From Boseongicola sp. (GTDB lineage Bacteria > Pseudomonadota > Alphaproteobacteria > Rhodobacterales > Rhodobacteraceae): a stretch of 64,000 nt of DNA. Shown here piece after piece: positions 8,832 through 18,241 of the stretch. A program made the translations under genes and the position numbers. Position 1 is the first letter of the stretch; each line of letters opens with the position of its first letter. Location: positions 1 to 64,000 of the forward strand of contig JAPPCV010000174.1 of NCBI GenBank assembly GCA_028824715.1, in the 5' to 3' direction. The notes under the pieces are model-generated. The model saw nothing but the letters and a program-made list of their open reading frames with translations. It was not told the origin of the DNA and did no database searches.

Positions 8832-8859
8832 TCAGGGGGCGGCCACGGTCGCCCCCTGA
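8832..8859 (+). terminator. Intercistronic hairpin between smoE and smoF
   Basis: TCAGGGGGCG and CGCCCCCTGA form a perfect ten-base stem with an eight-base loop, 13 bases after the smoE stop. There is no T-run, so I read it as an mRNA-stabilising or partial-attenuation hairpin. That would keep binding-protein mRNA more abundant than permease mRNA, as in many ABC operons. Confidence 0.6.
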
Positions 8860-8933
8860 GACCTACCAAAGCGATCCCGTTGCGTTTTCATTCCGGGCAG
8901 CCGCGTCAGGCCGCCGTCAGAGGAGGCACGTCC

Positions 8934-9812
8934 ATGGCAACCCAGCACTCCCGATCCGCAGCCCGGCTGATGATGGCCCCAGCGGTGGTCCTTCTTCTCG
9001 GCTGGATGCTCGTGCCGCTGACGATGACGCTTTACTTCTCCTTCAAGAAATACCTGCCGATGCGTGGCGACTCGTTGGCAAACGGCCTGGATTGGGTGGG
9101 GTTCGCAAATTACGCACGATTCGTGACGTCGAGCTCGTTCTGGCCAAGTGTCTACGCGACCCTCGTCATCGTCGGCGGTGTCCTGGTGATCACGGTGATC
9201 CTCGGAATCTTCCTCGCTCTCCTGCTCGATCAGCCGATGTGGGGCCAGGGGGTTGTCCGCATCCTGGTCATCGCTCCCTTCTTCGTCATGCCGACCGTGT
9301 CGGGTCTCGTGTGGAAGAACATGTTCATGGATCCGGTGAACGGCTTCTTTGCCCATGTCTGGCGAAGCGTCGGGGCCGAACCGATCGAGTGGCTCTCTCA
9401 GGCATCGCTGCCCTCGCTCATTCTCATCGTGTCGTGGCAATGGCTGCCCTTCGCGACGCTGATTCTGCTCACGGCGTTTCAGTCGCTCGACCAGGAGCAG
9501 CTCGAAGCCGCCGAGATGGACGGCGCACGCTGGCCGCAGCGCTTTGTCTTCATCGTTCTGCCGCACCTGAGCCGCGCGATCACCGTCGTGCTCCTGATCC
9601 AGACGATCTTCCTCTTGTCGATCTTCGCAGAGATTTTCGTTACCACCCAGGGCTCGTTCGGCACCAAGACACTGACCTACCTGATCTACCAGCGCGTGCT
9701 GGAAAGCCAGAACGTGGGCCTCGGCTCCGCCGGTGGTGTCTACGCCATCATCCTTGCCAACATCGTTGCGATCTTCCTGATGCGCATCGTCGGCAAGAAC
9801 CTGGACGCGTGA
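8934..9812 (+). CDS. smoF: Polyol ABC transporter permease, SmoF
   Basis: A 292-residue inner-membrane permease of the MalF type with about six transmembrane segments. The cytoplasmic EAA loop that contacts the ATPase is visible ([22 protein letters not shown]). The ATG at 8934 has GAGG eight bases upstream; the track start at 8880 has no ribosome site. It pairs with SmoG to form the membrane channel, with SmoE outside and SmoK inside. Confidence 0.93.
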   Translation: MATQHSRSAARLMMAPAVVLLLGWMLVPLTMTLYFSFKKYLPMRGDSLANGLDWVGFANYARFVTSSSFWPSVYATLVIVGGVLVITVILGIFLALLLDQPMWGQGVVRILVIAPFFVMPTVSGLVWKNMFMDPVNGFFAHVWRSVGAEPIEWLSQASLPSLILIVSWQWLPFATLILLTAFQSLDQEQLEAAEMDGARWPQRFVFIVLPHLSRAITVVLLIQTIFLLSIFAEIFVTTQGSFGTKTLTYLIYQRVLESQNVGLGSAGGVYAIILANIVAIFLMRIVGKNLDA

Positions 9813-9824
9813 GGAGGGACGACC

Positions 9825-10655
9825 ATGGCCCGTGCCGTAACTACCCGCCAAAAGACGATCAACTCCCTTGCCGCATGGGCGGTCGGCCTGCTGATCTTCT
9901 TCCCGATCCTCTGGATCTTCGTCATGTCGTTCAAGGCCGAGGGCGACGCGATCAAGACCCCGCTGGAAGTGCTCGCTGCGCCATGGACCCTGGAAAACTA
10001 CGGCGTCGTGCAGGAGCGCTCGAACTATTCGCGGCACTTCGCAAACTCGGTCATCCTGGCCTTCGGTTCGACTCTCCTGGGCCTTCTCGTCGCCGTGCCC
10101 GCAGCTTGGGCGATGGCCTTCGTGCCGTCCAAACGCACCAAGGACATCCTCCTCTGGATGCTCTCGACGAAGATGCTGCCCGCCGTCGGCGTGCTCTACC
10201 CGATCTACCTTCTGTTCATCCGGCTTGGACTTCTCGACAGCCGCGCCGGGCTTGTCGTCGTGCTGATGCTGATCAACCTGCCGATCATCGTCTGGATGCT
10301 CTACACCTACTTCAGGGAGATCCCTGGCGAGATTCTGGAGGCGGCGCGGATGGATGGCGCCACACTGCACGAAGAGATCCTCTACGTGCTCACGCCGATG
10401 GCGATCCCGGGCATGGCCTCGACGTTGCTCCTGAACGTCATCCTCGCCTGGAACGAGGCGTTCTGGACGCTCAACCTTACCGCGGCCAAGGCGGCTCCGC
10501 TCACGGCCTTCATCGCCAGCTACTCGAGCCCGGAGGGGTTGTTCTACGCCAAGCTCTCGGCGGCATCGACCATGGCCATCGCACCAATCCTGATAATGGG
10601 CTGGTTCAGCCAGAAACAACTTGTCCGCGGCCTGACCTTCGGCGCCGTGAAATAA
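9825..10655 (+). CDS. smoG: Polyol ABC transporter permease, SmoG
   Basis: A 276-residue MalG-type permease with about six transmembrane helices. The EAA loop reads [20 protein letters not shown], and the conserved C-terminal end is [12 protein letters not shown]. It begins 12 bases after smoF with GAGGAGGG as ribosome site. Length and wording fit the second permease of the sorbitol/mannitol transporter. Confidence 0.93.
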   Translation: MARAVTTRQKTINSLAAWAVGLLIFFPILWIFVMSFKAEGDAIKTPLEVLAAPWTLENYGVVQERSNYSRHFANSVILAFGSTLLGLLVAVPAAWAMAFVPSKRTKDILLWMLSTKMLPAVGVLYPIYLLFIRLGLLDSRAGLVVVLMLINLPIIVWMLYTYFREIPGEILEAARMDGATLHEEILYVLTPMAIPGMASTLLLNVILAWNEAFWTLNLTAAKAAPLTAFIASYSSPEGLFYAKLSAASTMAIAPILIMGWFSQKQLVRGLTFGAVK

Positions 10656-10666
10656 GGGGAACGGAC

Positions 10667-11671
10667 ATGGGACAGATTCAACTCAACCAGGTTTCCAAGA
10701 GTTTCGGCAGTGTCGAGGTCATTCCGCCGCTCGACCTCACCATCGAAGATGGCGAGTTCGTGGTGTTCGTCGGTCCGTCGGGCTGCGGGAAATCCACGCT
10801 CCTGCGCCTGATCGCCGGACTCGAGGACGTCACCGAAGGCCACGTCACGATCGACGGCCAGGATGCAACCGAAGTCGTGCCGGCAAAGCGAGGCCTTGCG
10901 ATGGTGTTCCAGAGCTACGCTCTCTATCCGCACATGTCGGTGCGCAAGAACATCGCTTTCCCTCTGCGCATGGCAGGTCTTGACAAGGCCCAGCAGGACA
11001 AGAGCGTGGCGCAGGCAGCCGAGGTTCTTAACCTCACCGACTACCTCGATCGGCGCCCCGGCCAGCTTTCGGGTGGGCAGCGCCAGCGCGTCGCCATCGG
11101 TCGCGCGATCGTACGCGAACCGGCCGCCTTCCTGTTTGACGAACCGCTCTCCAACCTGGACGCCGCCCTTCGCGTGGGCATGCGACTGGAGATCTCCGAG
11201 CTGCACAAGCGCCTCAAGACGACGATGATCTACGTCACCCACGACCAGGTCGAAGCCATGACCATGGCCGACAAGATCGTTGTGCTGCAGGCGGGCGTAA
11301 TCGAGCAGGTCGGCTCACCGCTCGAACTCTACCAGCGCCCGCGCAATACCTTCGTCGCGGGCTTCATCGGCAGCCCGAAGATGAACCTGATCCAAGGGCC
11401 CGGGGCCGACAAGTACGGCGCCGCGACGATCGGCATCCGTCCCGAGCACATCGACATTAACGAGGAAGAGGGACTTTGGCATGGCACCGTCGGCGTGTCG
11501 GAACACCTAGGCTCCGACACTTTCTTCCACGTCCAGTGCAACGCCTCGCACGAGCCGCTCACTGTGCGGGCCACAGGGGAGATGGCCCTCGAGTACGGCG
11601 CCGAGGTCCACCTGACGCCACGCACCGAGCATCTTCACAAGTTCGACGCGAAGGGGCTCCGGATGGAATGA
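10667..11671 (+). CDS. smoK: Polyol ABC transporter ATP-binding protein, SmoK
   Basis: A 334-residue MalK/UgpC-type ATPase. Walker A is GPSGCGKST, the signature is [13 protein letters not shown], Walker B is [13 protein letters not shown], and a C-terminal TOBE/regulatory domain starts near residue 240. It drives SmoFG. The track joins it to a 525-residue shadow upstream; the real ATG is at 10667, after the ribosome-like AAGGGGA. The stop codon overlaps the ATG of the decayed smoS (ATGA), as expected for the original operon. Confidence 0.93.
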   Translation: MGQIQLNQVSKSFGSVEVIPPLDLTIEDGEFVVFVGPSGCGKSTLLRLIAGLEDVTEGHVTIDGQDATEVVPAKRGLAMVFQSYALYPHMSVRKNIAFPLRMAGLDKAQQDKSVAQAAEVLNLTDYLDRRPGQLSGGQRQRVAIGRAIVREPAAFLFDEPLSNLDAALRVGMRLEISELHKRLKTTMIYVTHDQVEAMTMADKIVVLQAGVIEQVGSPLELYQRPRNTFVAGFIGSPKMNLIQGPGADKYGAATIGIRPEHIDINEEEGLWHGTVGVSEHLGSDTFFHVQCNASHEPLTVRATGEMALEYGAEVHLTPRTEHLHKFDAKGLRME

Positions 11672-11876
11672 AACGGCTCGGAGGCAAGAGACCGCAATGA
11701 CTTTCGGCACAGCGCGCAGTATCGGACGTGGCAGTGCGGAGGCCCATGTGGCGGAAGGCGCGCGTGCCGCTCTTGCCGATATCGGCATCGCGTGGGCGCG
11801 CCAATCGCCTGAAGAGATTGCCCCGGCGTGGTCGACTGCATCGTCGCTCGGACCCGCAAACTTGATGGCGGTCTGA
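11668..11876 (+). pseudogene. smoS: Collapsed sorbitol dehydrogenase (smoS) remnant
   Basis: In Rhodobacter the short-chain dehydrogenase gene smoS sits exactly here, between smoK and mtlK. The original ATG overlaps the smoK stop and reads MKRLGGKR before a frameshift. The next frame reads FGTARSIGRGSAEAHVAEGA, equivalent to the SDR nucleotide-binding start TGSARGIGRAxAEAYVxEGA, then RAALADIG, and it stops after about 60 codons. A full SmoS is about 256 residues, so roughly three quarters are deleted. The catalytic YxxxK is gone. Confidence 0.72.
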
Positions 11877-11908
11877 GGATGAGCTGAGAGATGAATTCGG
11901 GGGATGCC

Positions 11909-13402
11909 ATGAAAAAACTCGGCAATGGTACGTTGTCGAGCCTTCCCGAGGGCATCGAACGCCCAAGCTACGACCGAGGCGACTTGACGCCCGGGATCGT
12001 GCACATCGGACTAGGCAACTTCCACCGTGCGCATCAGGCATGGTATCTGCACCGGCTGATGCAAGTCGGCCGCGCGCTGGACTGGGCCATCATCGGCGCC
12101 GGGGTCAGGCCTTACGACGCGGCGATGCGTGAAAGGCTCCTGGCGCAGGACTGCCTGACCACACTGATCGAACTTGCCCCCTCCGGCGCGAGCGCCGAGG
12201 TCATCGGGCCCATGGTCGACTACGTGCCGGTCGAGGGCGGCAACGGCGCCTTGATCCGGGCCATGGCCGATCCGCAAGTCCGAATCGTCTCGCTGACCGT
12301 GACAGAGGGTGGATACTACACCGGCGCAAGCGGCAGGTTCGACGCCGCACACGCCGATATCGCCCACGACGCCCAAGACCCTGACAATCCACGTACCGCT
12401 TTCGGCGCCATGATAGCGGCGCTGAAGCTGCGCCGCGCCGCTGGGCATGGGCCGTTCACCGGACAAAGTTGCGACAATCTGCAAGGCAATGGTGCCATCC
12501 TGCGCCAGACGGTCGTGTCGCTCGCCCGCCTGAGCGATCCAGGCCTTGCCGACTGGATCGATTGCAATTGCAGCTTTCCCAATTCGATGGTGGATTGCAT
12601 TGTGCCGGCGACGGGCCCCAAGGAAATTGCCCTTGCGCGATCGTTCAGGATCGACGACGCCGCGCCCGTCACTCACGAGAACTACCGTCAGTGGGTAATC
12701 GAGGACGACTTCTGCGCCGGGCGGCCGGACTGGGACGAAGTCGGTGCCACCTTCACCGACGCGGTGCACGACTACGAGACGATGAAGATCCGGATTCTGA
12801 ACGCCGGGCACCAGGTGCTCTCCAACGCGGGCGAACTCCTGTCGGTTGAAACGATCGCCGATTGCATGGAGCACCCGTTGATCGCGGCGCTGTTTCGCAA
12901 GGTCCAGGCCGAGGAGATCGCGCCCTACGTGCACCCGGTGCCCGACATGACGCCATCGAACTACAAGAAACTGGTCGAGCGCCGCTTCTCCAACCCTGAG
13001 ATTGTCGACACCACCCGACGCGTCGCCTTTGACGGATCATCGCGGCACGCCCGCTTTGTCCTGCCCATTCTGCGAGAAGCGCTGGCTGCGGGTGGTTCAG
13101 TCGAGGGCTTGAGCCTGGTCGAGGCGTTGTGGGCAAGGATGTGCGAAGGGACGCGTGAGGACGGCAGCCGCATTGAGTCGAACGATCCGTTCTGGGATGA
13201 CCTTACCACCTACGCGGCCCGTGCCCGAGAGGTCCCGCACACTTGGCTTGAGATGCGCGAAATTTATGGGGACCTCTCGGACGCGCCGAGATTTTCCTCA
13301 GCATTTGAGCGATGGCTGGCCCTGATTTATCGCGACGGCATCGAGTCTGTCATTTGCCAATACCTGAATCAAGATTCGAGCGCAGTGGGCTGTCCTCACT
13401 GA
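11909..13402 (+). CDS. mtlK: Mannitol 2-dehydrogenase (long-chain, MtlK type)
   Basis: A 497-residue polyol-specific long-chain dehydrogenase that oxidises D-mannitol to D-fructose (and related polyols) with NAD+. The N-terminal Rossmann region is GIVHIGLGNFHRAHQ; the central region has CSFPNSMVDCIVPAT, and the catalytic lysine lies in the family segment around KIRILNAGHQVL. I prefer the ATG at 11909 (MKKLGNGTL) to the one at 11891, because the family begins there and GGGG lies upstream. It follows smoEFGK and the dead smoS, so it may be the only polyol dehydrogenase left in the operon. Confidence 0.92.
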   Translation: MKKLGNGTLSSLPEGIERPSYDRGDLTPGIVHIGLGNFHRAHQAWYLHRLMQVGRALDWAIIGAGVRPYDAAMRERLLAQDCLTTLIELAPSGASAEVIGPMVDYVPVEGGNGALIRAMADPQVRIVSLTVTEGGYYTGASGRFDAAHADIAHDAQDPDNPRTAFGAMIAALKLRRAAGHGPFTGQSCDNLQGNGAILRQTVVSLARLSDPGLADWIDCNCSFPNSMVDCIVPATGPKEIALARSFRIDDAAPVTHENYRQWVIEDDFCAGRPDWDEVGATFTDAVHDYETMKIRILNAGHQVLSNAGELLSVETIADCMEHPLIAALFRKVQAEEIAPYVHPVPDMTPSNYKKLVERRFSNPEIVDTTRRVAFDGSSRHARFVLPILREALAAGGSVEGLSLVEALWARMCEGTREDGSRIESNDPFWDDLTTYAARAREVPHTWLEMREIYGDLSDAPRFSSAFERWLALIYRDGIESVICQYLNQDSSAVGCPH

Positions 13403-14032
13403 GGTGTACCAAAGACTGGGGTGGACTCGCGCCGCTGGTCGAGGGACCTGAGATTGCGTGGGAAGAGAGCAATGGCTGAGGTCGGTGATGCAGACGCCTA
13501 AGCTGTCCGGGGCCACCACGCAGATTCCGGTCCGGAAACGGGCATTTGAGCTTCTCCGAGTCAACCCGGTCCCGAACGTTCCCGTTCGAAAATGCAGGTT
13601 GACCGACAGCGGCCCGGTCCGGAAAGCCGGAATTTCAGCAGGATGGTCGCGGAATCCCACTTCGCCCCCGAAGTGTCGCCTGATGCCTGGGTCAGCCGTG
13701 CCGCAGAACTCCCGCGCCGAATCGCCGACGATGGGATCGACCTGTTCGTTGTCGCAATCGCGGCACAGTCCCGTTGTCCGCATGTCGCGGCGGCCCACCG
13801 TCGTCACCCTGCATCGGTCGAGACATATGCGTCTGTTCCCAAGCTTCCGGCAGCCGTCGAAGCGCTCTCTGGCGTGGCGCTGCGTAGCAGTCTCTGGTCT
13901 TCAAGCGCCCTCTTCTGTCCGCGCCAGCTGATTCGCGCCTTTGGCAGCAACATGCCTATGCGTGGCCGCAGGGGACCGGCCGGTCGCTTGCCCGTTCAGA
14001 GCGGGAGCAAGGATGTCGGCAGCGCCCTTGCA
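13403..14032. other. Gap after mtlK; no recognised gene
   Basis: About 630 bases between the converging mtlK and creatinase genes. ORFs on both strands are unrecognised. A 12-base direct repeat, CCGGTCCGGAAA, occurs at 13527 and 13614. I see no clear terminator. The end of a once larger operon (xylB/fructokinase follow mtlK in relatives) may have been lost here. Confidence 0.5.
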
Positions 14033-15247
14033 TCAGGTCCCGATGACATTGTGGTCCGGCCCGTAAGGAAATCCGGTGATGTTGGTTGCACGGTCGTCGT
14101 CAACCACAAGAATGTCATGTTCGCGATACCCGCCGGCCCCGGGCCGACCTTCGGGAACCAGCAGCATGGGCTCCATGGAGATCACCATGCCCGGCTCCAG
14201 GGTCGTATCGATGTCTTCGCGAAGTTCCAGCCCGGCCTCCCGGCCGTAGTAGTGGCTCAGTACTCCGAAGGAGTGGCCGTATCCGAAGGACCGGAATTGC
14301 AGGAGCCCTTCGTCTTCGAGGAACCTGTTGATCTCCGCGCAAATTCCCGAACACGTCGCGCCCGGCCTGATGAGCGACAGGCCGAGTTCGTGCGCCGCAA
14401 CGTTGGCTTGCCAGATCCTGAGCGTTTCGGCATCGGGTTCCCCGAGAAAGAGCGAACGTTCGAGCGCGGTGTAGTACCCGCTGATCATCGGAAACGCGTT
14501 GAGGTTCAGGAGATCGCCGGATTCGAGCCGCCGTCCGGTGGCAGGGTTATGCGCACCATCAGTGTTGATGCCTGACTGGAACCAGACCCAGGTGTCGCGA
14601 TACTCCGCGTCAGGGAAGGCATCAGCGATCGCGATTTCCATCGCGTTTCGCCCGGCCATTGCGACGTCGATTTCGCGGACGCTCACGCCGATCGCCTCCT
14701 TGATCGCCCATCCTCCGATGTCCGCAACGCGAGCCCCTTCCTTGATGAGCGCGATTTCTGCGGGCGACTTGACCATCCGCAGCCGCATCGTGTCCGGCGC
14801 GATGTCGACAAGCTTGTCGATGCTCAGCATTTCGCGGCACGTTCGTTCGGCGGCAAGAGTCAGGTGATCCGCTTCGATGCCGAGTCGCCCAGGCGTGCCG
14901 ATGATGGACTTCACCGCGCGCCAGTAGTTGTCGCGCTTCCAGTCCGTATAGACGAGGTTGTCCTCGATCGAGCGCCGCCAAGGCTGGCCGGCATCGATGT
15001 TTGCCGAGACAGTCGTGCAGCGGTCCTTGGTCACGACGCAACCGTAGGGACGGCCAAAGGCGCAATGCAGAAATCCGGAGTAGTAGGCGATGTTGTGCAT
15101 CGACGTGAGCAAGACGACTGGAATGTCCCTTTGATCCATGACGGCGCGGAGACTTTCCAGACGTGCGGCATACTCTTCGGCGGCAAACGGCAGTTGGGCC
15201 TTTTCGCCGTTTTCGAGAACCAGGAATTCGGGGCGCGTGTCAGCCAT
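14033..15247 (-). CDS. Creatinase (creatine amidinohydrolase)
   Basis: Hydrolyses creatine to sarcosine and urea in the cytosol. The 404 residues match the usual creatinase length. The fold is of the M24 'pita-bread' type without the metal ligands of methionine aminopeptidase. Diagnostic segments include FGRPYGCVVTKD, DAGQPWRRSIEDN, VYTDWKRDNYW, FQSGINTDGAHNPATGR and FGYGHSFGVLSHYYGREAGL, close to Pseudomonas creatinase. The track start at 15451 is in unrelated sequence; the ATG at 15247 follows GAGGAG by eight bases. No sarcosine oxidase or urease gene is in the window. Confidence 0.92.
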   Translation of the reverse strand: MADTRPEFLVLENGEKAQLPFAAEEYAARLESLRAVMDQRDIPVVLLTSMHNIAYYSGFLHCAFGRPYGCVVTKDRCTTVSANIDAGQPWRRSIEDNLVYTDWKRDNYWRAVKSIIGTPGRLGIEADHLTLAAERTCREMLSIDKLVDIAPDTMRLRMVKSPAEIALIKEGARVADIGGWAIKEAIGVSVREIDVAMAGRNAMEIAIADAFPDAEYRDTWVWFQSGINTDGAHNPATGRRLESGDLLNLNAFPMISGYYTALERSLFLGEPDAETLRIWQANVAAHELGLSLIRPGATCSGICAEINRFLEDEGLLQFRSFGYGHSFGVLSHYYGREAGLELREDIDTTLEPGMVISMEPMLLVPEGRPGAGGYREHDILVVDDDRATNITGFPYGPDHNVIGT

Positions 15248-15510
15248 GGTGGTCTCTCCTCTGGCCATCGCCCCGGCGTACAGGGCCATGATCTCCTGGA
15301 CCCGGACCACCGCCGGGGCAGCGACGCCATCGCTGCAAGCAGTCGGGACAATAAGTCGACTCGTTCGGGCAGGCAATACGTCCGCAGCCTCAGCCATGGA
15401 TTGCGCGGCCACGCATGCATCGAGATGCCACGAAAGGGAACGGACACCCATACGAGTCTCGAACTTGGATCCTGCAACGCCTCGTTGACGTGAGGTTCGC
15501 GCGCTTCTCG

Positions 15511-15810
15511 AGAGTCCGCCCGGAACGCCGTTGCCGTCAGCGACACACGGGCTTCAAGCGGCGGGCGAATCTCGAACGCCGTCGGTTCGCGACAGAAGTT
15601 CCACAGCCGGATCAGTCGCGAATCGGAGCAGCGCTCTTCCGACAAGGCAATCTCGTTGCGGGAATGGAAGAAGGGCGTTCGTTCCCATCCGTTTGTTGTC
15701 TTCACTTCGATCAGGCGTGATCGCCCGTCCAGCCCGAAGCCGGAGATTTCACGGCCCGCGACGTCGGAATCCTTCGTGGTTCGAACCACCTGCCCAAGGT
15801 CTTCGAGCAG
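15511..15810 (-). pseudogene. DUF3883-domain protein, C-terminal remnant
   Basis: In the frame of the long minus ORF 15031..16041, residues about 80-177 read as the C-terminal DUF3883 domain found in defence- and restriction-associated proteins: RLIEVKTTNGWERTPFF, then SRNEIALSEER, LWNFCREPTAFEIRPPLEAR and VSLTATAF. EVKTT resembles the (D/E)xK nuclease strand. The N-terminal part is absent upstream, and the frame runs on downstream without a stop into creatinase leader sequence. I therefore call it a fragment of a lost gene. Confidence 0.65.
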
Positions 15811-16310
15811 TTGCCCGTTTGACGAGGTGGGCGGAGGCCCGACCGAGATTTCTGGGGACGCGGACGTCCCCAACGCGGGGCGACTTGGGGGAGTTTCGGC
15901 GATCCGTTCCGGATTCCTGTTGAGCCACCGCATGGCGACCTTTGCCCGCATCACGAAATGGTCAGCGACGGTCCGAAGAAGACGCGGTCGAGAATTCTCC
16001 TTGGCCTCCGCATGACTGGGCGGTTCCCTGCTTGATGGCAATATCTTGGAGGCAGGAATGCGGGACCATTGTTCTCGAAATTCGCGCCTCTCCCCATCTC
16101 AAGTCGTCGCCAGAAGCCGATTGCGGGCGCAATGTGGAATTCGTGTTGCGCTCTATGGCTGGTCTGAGAGGCTTCAGCGCCACCTCAGAAATGTCCGGGA
16201 ATTCGCATTGACCAATTGCGATGCTCGGCATTCAATCACAATTGCAAAGTCCGACGAAGTTGGCGTCGAACGCGCTCCTGCCTTCAAGGGACAACAGAGG
16301 AAGAACCGCA
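15811..16310. other. Gap upstream of the MBL-fold gene; nothing recognised
   Basis: About 500 bases. The minus-strand frame of the DUF3883 remnant stays open through much of it but no longer resembles that family. No RNA gene or strong promoter stands out. The ribosome site AGAGGAAG precedes the next gene. Confidence 0.4.
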
Positions 16311-17261
16311 ATGGAGAAGTCGGTCATCAGCCATCGGTCCGGCCCATTTTCCACCGTTTCGATGGGACTGCCCGGGGATCACGAAGGCAAGACGGCAACC
16401 CGGGTCTTCTTCGTGCGCGGCAGCGACAGGATCGGCCTGATTGACAGCGGCCTTTGCGGCGGCCTGCCAGCGCTCAAGCAAGCCTTCGAAGAGCTTGGCA
16501 TCGCGCGCAGGGATCTCGATTTCCTGCTCCTGACCCACGAACACATGGATCACGTCGGCAACAATGGCTGGCTCAAGGCCGAGACGGATTGCAGGATTCT
16601 GGGTCATCACGCCCGCGCGGATCGTGTTGCCGACAACATGCTGAACGCCAAGACCATCGTGCACGCATTCCCCGAGGGCGAACAATTTGATCTCAACGCG
16701 GAATATCTCGACTGGATGGGACCGACCGAAGGCCCGATCGAGGAATTCATCAAGGATGGCGACGTGATTGATCTCGGCGGCGGTGTCGCTATGGAGGTAG
16801 TCGAAGTGCCAGGCCATTCAATGTGCGAGGTGGGCTTTTTCGAGCTTTCGACCAAGACGCTGGTCCTCGCCGACCCGCTGCTGCCACCCTTCAATCCGGT
16901 TCTCTATCTCTATGAGGATCCAAACGTGATGCGCGCCACTTTCGACAAGATCGAGAAGTTTCTGATCGAACGTGACGTGCAGTCCGTCCTCCTGGCCCAT
17001 GACGACGTGAAGACCGTCCTCGAAACCCAGGAACTGGTCGACGATTGCCGTCGCCGCGTGGACAAGGTGGAGGTCTCGATGATCACTCACATGAAGACGA
17101 ATCCGAGCATTTCCTTTTCGGAGCTCCGCGACAAGTGCTGCGACGACCAGAACATGGTCCGCGAATGGCGCGCGCTGGTATCGATTGACGCCAGCTTGAA
17201 GGACTTCGTAGCGAAGGGGTTGGCCGAACAGCGCGACGGTGGCTGGCACTATGTCGGTTGA
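16311..17261 (+). CDS. Metallo-beta-lactamase-fold hydrolase
   Basis: A 316-residue MBL-fold protein with the dinuclear metal motif THEHMDHVG (HxHxDH) near residue 80, a later ligand in VPGHSM and ADPL, and a C-terminal helical region that may be a winged-helix-like cap as in LACTB2-type members. Members hydrolyse thioesters, esters, lactones or nucleic acid; I cannot choose. The ATG at 16311 is preceded by AGAGGAAG. It overlaps the next gene, a 3-hydroxyacyl-CoA-type dehydrogenase, by 11 bases, which makes acyl-CoA thioester chemistry plausible (inference). Confidence 0.85.
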   Translation: MEKSVISHRSGPFSTVSMGLPGDHEGKTATRVFFVRGSDRIGLIDSGLCGGLPALKQAFEELGIARRDLDFLLLTHEHMDHVGNNGWLKAETDCRILGHHARADRVADNMLNAKTIVHAFPEGEQFDLNAEYLDWMGPTEGPIEEFIKDGDVIDLGGGVAMEVVEVPGHSMCEVGFFELSTKTLVLADPLLPPFNPVLYLYEDPNVMRATFDKIEKFLIERDVQSVLLAHDDVKTVLETQELVDDCRRRVDKVEVSMITHMKTNPSISFSELRDKCCDDQNMVREWRALVSIDASLKDFVAKGLAEQRDGGWHYVG

Positions 17262-18228
17262 CCTGCCCAGATGCGCCGTGCTGGGCTCGGGCACCATGGG
17301 TGGTCAGATCGCCTTGTCCCTTGCCTTGGGCGGGGCACATGTGGCGCTCTGGGGACGTCGTGCCGAGGCGCTTGGCCCCGCGCTTGATCGTTGTGCCGAG
17401 GGCTTTGACTTTCTCGCGGGGCATGGGTTGACTGATGCCGTGGACCGCACGGCGGTTCTGGAACGGATCACGCCTCAGGCCGACATTGCCAGTTCCGTCG
17501 TGGATGCAGGCTTTGTTATCGAGGCGATAACAGAGGATCTCACGTTGAAGCAGGCGCTGCTGGGTGATGCGGAACTGGCTGCACCCGTGACGGCAGTCCT
17601 GTCCTCCACCACTTCCGCTCTGAGTGCCAGCGCCCTGCAATCCGACCTCAGGCGCCCGCAGAACTTCTGCATCGCCCATTATGCCCAACCCGCTCATCTG
17701 GTCGAGCTTGTCGAGGTGGTGCCTGGGTGCAACAGCTCGGACCGTGCCGTCGCGGTCACAACCGCGCTTTTGAGGGACACCGGCAAGACGCCGGTCACAT
17801 GCCCGGACATTCCAGGCTTTCTGTGGTCACGAATCCAGCATGCGGTGTTGCGCGAGTTTGCGTCGCTCGTCGGCCGGGACCTGGTGACTCCAGAGGCTTG
17901 CGACACGATCCTGAAGGTCGGCTATGCATCGCGCCTGCCCGCCATGGGGGCATTCGAGCACGCTGACCTTGCCGGGCTGGACTTGATAAACTCGGACGCG
18001 GCCAGGGCGGTTTGGGCCGACCTGTCAACCGTCGCCGACCCCGCCGAAACCCCTGTTGGCGAATTGTTCAGCAACGGCCAGCTGGGCATGAAGTCGGGCC
18101 GGGGGTTCTATGACTGGAACGTACGGGACGCTGAGGCCTTCAAGCGTCGGCGTGACGAGGAGATCATTCGGCGGATCAAGTTCAATCAAGGCGCAGAAGC
18201 AGGACAATGTCCCGCAGAGAAAAGCTGA
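17251..18228 (+). CDS. 3-hydroxyacyl-CoA dehydrogenase family protein
   Basis: 325 residues. The NAD-binding Rossmann motif is GSGTMGGQIALSLALGG at the N-terminus, VIEAITEDL follows, and the C-terminal 3HCDH domain begins near residue 185 with PGFLWSRIQ and ends with the family sequence GMKSGRGFYDW. Single-domain relatives include 3-hydroxybutyryl-CoA dehydrogenase, carnitine dehydrogenase and L-gulonate (lambda-crystallin) dehydrogenase. The catalytic His lies in FCIAHYAQPAHLVELVE. The ATG at 17251 lies inside the MBL gene, 11 bases before that gene's end, so the two are coupled. Confidence 0.88.
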   Translation: MSVDLPRCAVLGSGTMGGQIALSLALGGAHVALWGRRAEALGPALDRCAEGFDFLAGHGLTDAVDRTAVLERITPQADIASSVVDAGFVIEAITEDLTLKQALLGDAELAAPVTAVLSSTTSALSASALQSDLRRPQNFCIAHYAQPAHLVELVEVVPGCNSSDRAVAVTTALLRDTGKTPVTCPDIPGFLWSRIQHAVLREFASLVGRDLVTPEACDTILKVGYASRLPAMGAFEHADLAGLDLINSDAARAVWADLSTVADPAETPVGELFSNGQLGMKSGRGFYDWNVRDAEAFKRRRDEEIIRRIKFNQGAEAGQCPAEKS

Positions 18229-18241
18229 AAGGCGGTGTAGA

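Noticed and set aside
8832-10619. 595-residue minus ORF opposite smoF/smoG
   Set aside because: Charged, low-complexity antisense reading of permease genes; no family resemblance.
9092-11671. 859-residue ORF reported upstream of smoK
   Set aside because: Residues before the ATG at 10667 are an arginine/aspartate-rich shadow of smoF and smoG.
13403-14032. CRISPR or tandem array suggested by repeated CCGGTCCGGAAA
   Set aside because: Only two copies, 12 bases, irregular spacing; no array elsewhere in the window.
15248-15451. 68-residue N-terminal extension of creatinase in the ORF track
   Set aside because: Creatinases begin where the ATG at 15247 lies, and a good ribosome site is there.
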